Positions 59,644 through 64,000 of a DNA stretch of 64,000 nucleotides are shown piece after piece. The notes beneath the pieces were generated by a model that saw only the letters and a program-made list of their open reading frames with translations, made no database searches and had not been told where the DNA came from. The DNA comes from Halorarius halobius. Lineage in GTDB: Archaea; Halobacteriota; Halobacteria; Halobacteriales; Haloarculaceae. The stretch's first letter is position 1. Each line of letters starts with the position of its first letter. The position numbers were made by a program, and so were the translations under genes. The stretch lies in the NCBI RefSeq assembly GCF_024298865.1, contig NZ_CP101161.1, positions 2,191,227-2,255,226 on the forward strand, written 5' to 3'.

Positions 59644-60969
59644 TTACTCGACCGTCCCGCCGCCCCGCCCGAGCAGGCGGTCGGCCGCCTCGTAGCCCGC
59701 CACGACCGCGCCGTTGAGCGACCGCTCCGGATACTGCGCGCGGGTCGCCATCCCCGCGTAGTAGAGCCCCTCGGCCACCGCCTCACCCAGGTCGTAGGGG
59801 ACGACCATCTCCAGGTAGCCGCGCTCGTAGACGGGCGCCGTCCGTGGGTTGCGCGCTATCTCCATCCACGTCACCTGCTCCCGGGAGAACTCGGGGAACA
59901 TGTCGGCGACGCCGTCGAGCCACAGGTCGCGCACCTCGTCGTCGCTCATCTGCCACAGGTCCTCGTCGGTGTCCTGGATGTAGGAGGCACAGTACAGCAG
60001 GTGTTCGCCGCCGTACCGCTCGGGCGGGACGAAGTTCGTGTGCTCGATGAGCGCGCCGAACGGCGCCTCGTCGGCGATGTTGAGCCAGTAAGTGTCGGTC
60101 ACGGACTCGTCCATTCCGACGACCGCACAGACGGAGCCCTGGAAGTCGATGTCGCAAGCGTAGCCGGTCCACCGCTCCAGCAGGTGCGGCATCGTCGCCA
60201 CCACCACGTCGTCGACGGCGTGCTCCACCGCGTCGCCGTCGCGCTCGACCGTGATGGCCTCGACCCGCTCGCCGAACTCGATGTCGGTGACCCGTGCGCC
60301 GGTGACGACGTTCTCGCGGCCGACCGCGTCGACCAGCGCGTCCAGCAGGACGCCGAATCCGCCCTCGATGTAGCCGAGTATCTCGCCGCGCAGGAGGTCG
60401 CGCTCGCCGCGGAACTTGATGCGCCCGAGGAGCCACGCCGCCGACACGTCCTCCTTGCGGGAGCCGAACTTCGCGTCGAGCAACGGCTCGAAGAAGTAGT
60501 CGTAGACGCCCTGGGTCGTATGTTCGAGCAGGAACTCCTTGATGGGCACCTCCTCGAACGCTTCGAGGTCGTCGTACGTGTCGAAATCGGGTATCCCGCC
60601 GCGCACGTCGATTTCGAGCGTCAACATTCCCAGCCGGAACTTGTCGTACAGCGAGAGGTGGGGGTAGGCGGCTATCTCCCAGGGGGTGTCCAGCGGGTGG
60701 ACGACGCCGTCGACGTAGTAGGCGTTCTCGCCGAGTCGCCACTCGACGCGGTCGCCGACGCCCAACTCCTCGGCGAGTTCGACGATGGTCTCCTCGCTCT
60801 TCGAGAGGTGGTGGTAGAACGCCTCGATGCGGTCGCCGCGGGTCTCGTAGGTGGCCGCGAGGCCGCCGACGGCGTCGCTGGCCTCGAACACCGTCACCTC
60901 GTGGCCCGCCTGCTGGAGGCGGTGGGCGGCGGCCAGCCCCGCTATCCCCCCGCCGACGACTGCCTTCAT
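59644..60969 (-). CDS. FAD-dependent amine-oxidase-like protein
   Basis: A 441-residue flavoprotein. KAVVGGGIAGLAAAHRLQQAGHEVTVFEASDAVGG is the dinucleotide-binding start of the amine oxidase/protoporphyrinogen oxidase family and GLYYAGMATRAQYPERSLNGAVVAGYEAADRLL the C-terminal FAD motif. Relatives act in carotenoid, UDP-sugar or porphyrin metabolism, and the substrate remains open. ATG 60969 is chosen because the FAD motif follows directly; an upstream ATG at 61008 adds only MKKPLPTLVDGPG. Confidence 0.85.
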   Translation of the reverse strand: MKAVVGGGIAGLAAAHRLQQAGHEVTVFEASDAVGGLAATYETRGDRIEAFYHHLSKSEETIVELAEELGVGDRVEWRLGENAYYVDGVVHPLDTPWEIAAYPHLSLYDKFRLGMLTLEIDVRGGIPDFDTYDDLEAFEEVPIKEFLLEHTTQGVYDYFFEPLLDAKFGSRKEDVSAAWLLGRIKFRGERDLLRGEILGYIEGGFGVLLDALVDAVGRENVVTGARVTDIEFGERVEAITVERDGDAVEHAVDDVVVATMPHLLERWTGYACDIDFQGSVCAVVGMDESVTDTYWLNIADEAPFGALIEHTNFVPPERYGGEHLLYCASYIQDTDEDLWQMSDDEVRDLWLDGVADMFPEFSREQVTWMEIARNPRTAPVYERGYLEMVVPYDLGEAVAEGLYYAGMATRAQYPERSLNGAVVAGYEAADRLLGRGGGTVE

Positions 60970-61113
60970 ACCCGGTCCGTCCACGAGCGTCGGCAAGGGC
61001 TTTTTCATCCGTCGGTTCCCGGATTCGGTCGGCCTGAAGTGGCTCGCGCGTCACGACGGGTCACACCGCCGGCGAGGGACAAAACATAACCTTGCCCCCA
61101 CGTACGTCGCCAC

Positions 61114-61695
61114 ATGAGCGAGACCCCCGACGAGTACTACACCGAGGAACGCTGGAACAACTGGCTCGACAGACTCCGCGAGGAGGACATCGACCCCGAG
61201 AACGAGGACTCCGCCCGTCTGCTGTTGAATCTGCAGGACGACGCGGCCATCGCCGTCGCCAAAATCGTCTCCGACTACGACGACGGCGAGCTCGCCGAGG
61301 ACGCCGCGCTCGAGGAACTGGAGACGATCCGCGAGATAGTTCTCAGCGAGGTCGAGTTCGAGGAGGAGGACAAACTGATGCTCATCGACGGAGTCCAGAC
61401 CTCGCTGGTCTGTGTGTTCTACGCCGCCGAGGAGTTCGTCGTCGCGGGGCCGGCCGACGAGGGGAGCGTCGAGGAGTACGTCCGCGCCGCGGCCGACGCC
61501 GAGGCCGAGGAGGACATCGACGCCGCGCTCGGGTACACGGCACAGGCCGGCACCCTCGTCATCGACGGCGCGACGCTCGACATGGACATCGCGGAGGACA
61601 TCGAGTACGGGCTGGTCTCGGAGTGGCTCAACGGGCTCGACTCCCTGCAGACGGCGCTGGCGGACCCCGAAGTCGTCGAAGAAGACGACGAGTAG
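61114..61695 (+). CDS. DUF2150 family haloarchaeal protein
   Basis: A 193-residue very acidic protein: MSETPDEYYTEERWNNWLDRLREEDIDPENEDSARLLLNLQDDAAIAVAKIVSDY and later LMLIDGVQTSLVCVFYAAEEFV fit the DUF2150 family of haloarchaea. It is predicted to be soluble and helical. The function is unknown. A TATA-like AAACATAAC lies about 26 bases before the ATG. It is convergent with no gene, and the pilin-like gene follows after 60 bases. Confidence 0.82.
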   Translation: MSETPDEYYTEERWNNWLDRLREEDIDPENEDSARLLLNLQDDAAIAVAKIVSDYDDGELAEDAALEELETIREIVLSEVEFEEEDKLMLIDGVQTSLVCVFYAAEEFVVAGPADEGSVEEYVRAAADAEAEEDIDAALGYTAQAGTLVIDGATLDMDIAEDIEYGLVSEWLNGLDSLQTALADPEVVEEDDE

Positions 61696-61755
61696 GGGAA
61701 CTCGGGCGGCGCTTGGCCCCGGGGCTTTTGTTACTGGGTTTCGTTGGGGTGAGCG

Positions 61756-64000
61756 ATGGACCGGCGGGGGCAGTCCGTACAGGTGGGAGTCATCATCATT
61801 TTCGGCTTCCTCATCATCGCCTTCTCCGCGTATCAGGCGGCGGTGGTCCCCGACCAGAACGCACAGATAGAGTTCAACCACTTCCAGCAGGTCGAAACCG
61901 AGTTCACGGAGCTACGGACGGACGCGCTCGACGCCGTCAACACCGGCAACGCCCGCTCGGTCGGCGTCGACCTGGGGCTCCGCTATCCGGCGCGGGCGTT
62001 CGCGGTAAACCCGCCGCCGGTCAGCGGGTCGCTCCGGACGACCAACGCCGGCGAGGTGGAACTGCGTGGCCTGTCGGACAGCGCCGCCGACGTGTGTGCG
62101 ACGACGAGCACGACAGTCGAGAGCCGGTCGCTGACGTACCGCCCCGGCTACCACGTCTACAGCGAACCCGAGCACGTCACGCTCGAGAACACGCTGATAG
62201 AGCAGGAGTTCGACGGCGGCAAACGTTACAGCACGCAGGACTTCGTCACGCCCGGGTCGGGCACCCCCAGCATCGACCTCGTGGTGCTGACCGGCGACGT
62301 GGGCCGCGAGGGGACGGACTCGTACAGCCTCGACCTCGAACCGAGTCGCCGGTACGAGACGACGGTCGACCCCGGCTCGTCGTTCAGCGTGGTCGTCCCG
62401 AGCACGCTGTCGGCGTCGACGTGGGAAGACGAGATACTGACCGACGACAGCGGGAGCACCTACTCGTTCGTGAACGGCGTCTCGTCGGTCGGGAGCGACA
62501 ACTCGCGGGTGGAGATAACGTTCGCCGCCGGCGAGTACGACCTCAGCTGTGCGGCACTCGGGCTGAACGCCGACCCCGCCTACCAGCCGCCCGAGGGGTC
62601 GACCGGGGGTGGCGGCGGCAACGCGTCGCTGGGCTACGGGAGCGGCGGCACGACGACGTACTCGCCCGAGAACGCTACGCAGACGCTCTCCCTTCCGAAC
62701 GGCCGGTGGAGCGGCATCTCCTCGACGGACGAGTTCATCGTCAACGACGCCGACTACATCATCGCCTACAGCAGCGGCGTCGAGCGGTTCAAGGCGTCGT
62801 TCCGGCTCGACAACGGCACCGGCGAGCTGGCGATGCGAATCAGGCTCTCGCGGTCGATCAGCCGGGACAGCGGCTGGAACACCAAGTCGGTCGCCATCAA
62901 GAACGGCAACAACAACCAGGGCGCGACGCTGACGGACGAAGCGGCTCGCCGGATGTTCAACGACACCGCCTACGAGGGCGCCGACATCCTCGACATAACC
63001 AACTATCCCGGGCAGTCGCCCACGAGTACGTTCGCGGGATACCTCGAGGATGTCGCCACGATGGACGACAGCGACGTAAAGATAGTAACCTCCGACATCG
63101 AGGGACGGGCGAACGTCACCGTCCGGCGGGAGGTGCTGTTCTCGGCGGTTCAGCCACAGCCGTCGGACGGCGAGCAGTACGAGTTCGTCCGCGTCAACTT
63201 CGAGACGCCGACAAACACCGACGGATGGGAACTCGTCGACTCTGACGGCTCGACCACCTCGCTCCCGAGTACGACGCTGTCGGGCGAGGTGTACTTCGCG
63301 GCCGACGAGTCGGCGTTCGAGACGGAGCGAGGGCTGAACGACGACAAGGTGTACCCGCTGTCGACGGACCTCGAGGACGCCAGCGACGTGCTCGTACTGT
63401 ACGACGATCAGGACCAGTACCGCGACGAGGTGGCCTACGAGGAGAACAACGACTCCACGACGCCCACCACCACGAACGGCTGGCACGTCAACGAGGTCGG
63501 CCAGGGGACGGTCGCGAACCGGACACGCGCCGACGGTCGCTACCTCGACAACGACAGCGCCGCCGACTGGGGGACCAAGAGCCAGACGTCGTTCTTCACG
63601 ACGCCCGGCGTCCCGTCGGTGGCGTTCTCGCCGTCCAGCAACGGTAACAAGATACAGACGGTGAACAACCAGGGGACCGTCAGTACGTTCGGCATCGACA
63701 GCGGCCAGCCGAGCGTCCTCGGACCGAAAGCCGACATCGACGGCGACGGGCAGGACGAGGTGCCGTACGTCGACAACAACAACAACCTGAAGTACATGAA
63801 CTCGGACGGCACTGTCGTCGATCTCGACACGACGCTCAGCGGCGGCGCTAAGAAGGCGTCCATCGGCGTCGGTGACCCCGACCCCGACGACGCGCTCACG
63901 GTGTACTACGTCGGGTCCAACAGCAACGACCCGTACAGTGTCAAGCCCGGCGGGACCGCACAGCCGCTCACGGCTGCCGACGACAGTCTCATCGGTGCCG
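61756..64000 (+). CDS. Large secreted protein with pilin-like start and lamin-tail-like domain (3' end outside window)
   Basis: At least 748 residues, running off the window without a stop. The start MDRRGQSVQVGVIIIFGFLI has the charged end and hydrophobic helix of archaeal type IV pilin signals (an RRGQS cleavage area). Residues about 28-270 form the ectodomain common in haloarchaeal surface proteins (SVGVDLGLRYPARAFAVNPPPVSGSLRT). Residues about 475-620 resemble a lamin-tail domain (GWELVDSDGSTT, ending in DWGTKSQTSFFTTPG). The end region has IDGDGQDEVPYVDNNNNLKY as in FG-GAP repeats. It should face the outside; adhesion is one possible role. Confidence 0.75.
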   Translation, partial: MDRRGQSVQVGVIIIFGFLIIAFSAYQAAVVPDQNAQIEFNHFQQVETEFTELRTDALDAVNTGNARSVGVDLGLRYPARAFAVNPPPVSGSLRTTNAGEVELRGLSDSAADVCATTSTTVESRSLTYRPGYHVYSEPEHVTLENTLIEQEFDGGKRYSTQDFVTPGSGTPSIDLVVLTGDVGREGTDSYSLDLEPSRRYETTVDPGSSFSVVVPSTLSASTWEDEILTDDSGSTYSFVNGVSSVGSDNSRVEITFAAGEYDLSCAALGLNADPAYQPPEGSTGGGGGNASLGYGSGGTTTYSPENATQTLSLPNGRWSGISSTDEFIVNDADYIIAYSSGVERFKASFRLDNGTGELAMRIRLSRSISRDSGWNTKSVAIKNGNNNQGATLTDEAARRMFNDTAYEGADILDITNYPGQSPTSTFAGYLEDVATMDDSDVKIVTSDIEGRANVTVRREVLFSAVQPQPSDGEQYEFVRVNFETPTNTDGWELVDSDGSTTSLPSTTLSGEVYFAADESAFETERGLNDDKVYPLSTDLEDASDVLVLYDDQDQYRDEVAYEENNDSTTPTTTNGWHVNEVGQGTVANRTRADGRYLDNDSAADWGTKSQTSFFTTPGVPSVAFSPSSNGNKIQTVNNQGTVSTFGIDSGQPSVLGPKADIDGDGQDEVPYVDNNNNLKYMNSDGTVVDLDTTLSGGAKKASIGVGDPDPDDALTVYYVGSNSNDPYSVKPGGTAQPLTAADDSLIGA

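Overview
The window is about 68% GC-looking, densely packed haloarchaeal DNA. Evidence for a halophilic archaeon: proteins rich in Asp and Glu, short A/T-rich promoters about 26 bases before many start codons (typical of leaderless mRNAs), a Cbf5-type pseudouridine synthase, archaeal-style cmk/adk genes, a separate GMP synthase PPi-type subunit, HTH-10 and Lrp regulators, a PGF-CTERM surface protein and a Tat lipoprotein. I cannot name the genus.

Region 1 (1 to about 11911) is an integrated element that I read as a betapleolipovirus-like provirus, ending at a tRNA-Pro(GGG) gene. From the left it holds the start of a tyrosine integrase, two tandem hicBA toxin-antitoxin pairs with copied operators, and a leftward three-gene early-looking cluster. 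A rightward, tightly overlapping structural operon follows: a four-TM membrane protein, small membrane proteins, a 612-residue spike, two more membrane proteins and a packaging/morphogenesis-like P-loop ATPase. The right part is a leftward string of about 13 very small overlapping genes (zinc ribbons, membrane peptides, a minimal cytosine-5 methyltransferase-like protein and an RHH/winged-helix DNA-binding protein with its own repeat sites). The left end lies outside the window.

Region 2 (12-33 kb) is ordinary chromosome: cbf5, cmk, an EMC3-like membrane insertase-family protein and adk (a conserved archaeal neighbourhood), then trkH, an aldo/keto reductase, an aminotransferase, guaA subunit B with pyrG, an amino acid permease fused to stress-protein domains, moaB, oxidoreductases and an idi-like Nudix gene.

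Region 3 (33.5-39 kb) is a coherent catabolic cluster: M20 peptidase/deacylase, amino acid permease, HTH-10 regulator, a DUF1611 (DgcN-like) protein and a dipeptide epimerase-family (DgcA-like) protein. Together they look like uptake and conversion of D-glutamate or D-Glu-containing peptides. A 16-base motif is shared by the promoter regions on both sides of the regulator.

Region 4 (39-47 kb) has an Lrp-type regulator, carA and carB, with near-identical palindromes in front of carA and carB. Region 5 (46.7-64 kb) has a PGF-CTERM surface protein, a complete peptide ABC transporter operon (binding lipoprotein, two permeases, two ATPases) ending in a triple 34-base repeat, several haloarchaea-specific small proteins, two flavoproteins, and the start of a large secreted protein with a pilin-like N-terminus and a lamin-tail-like domain that runs off the window.

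No intergenic gap exceeds 300 bases; the larger gaps (295-504, 8122-8325, 22142-22330, 24901-25117, 43044-43292) are described in their own entries. All functional calls are from reading the sequence; no database search was possible.
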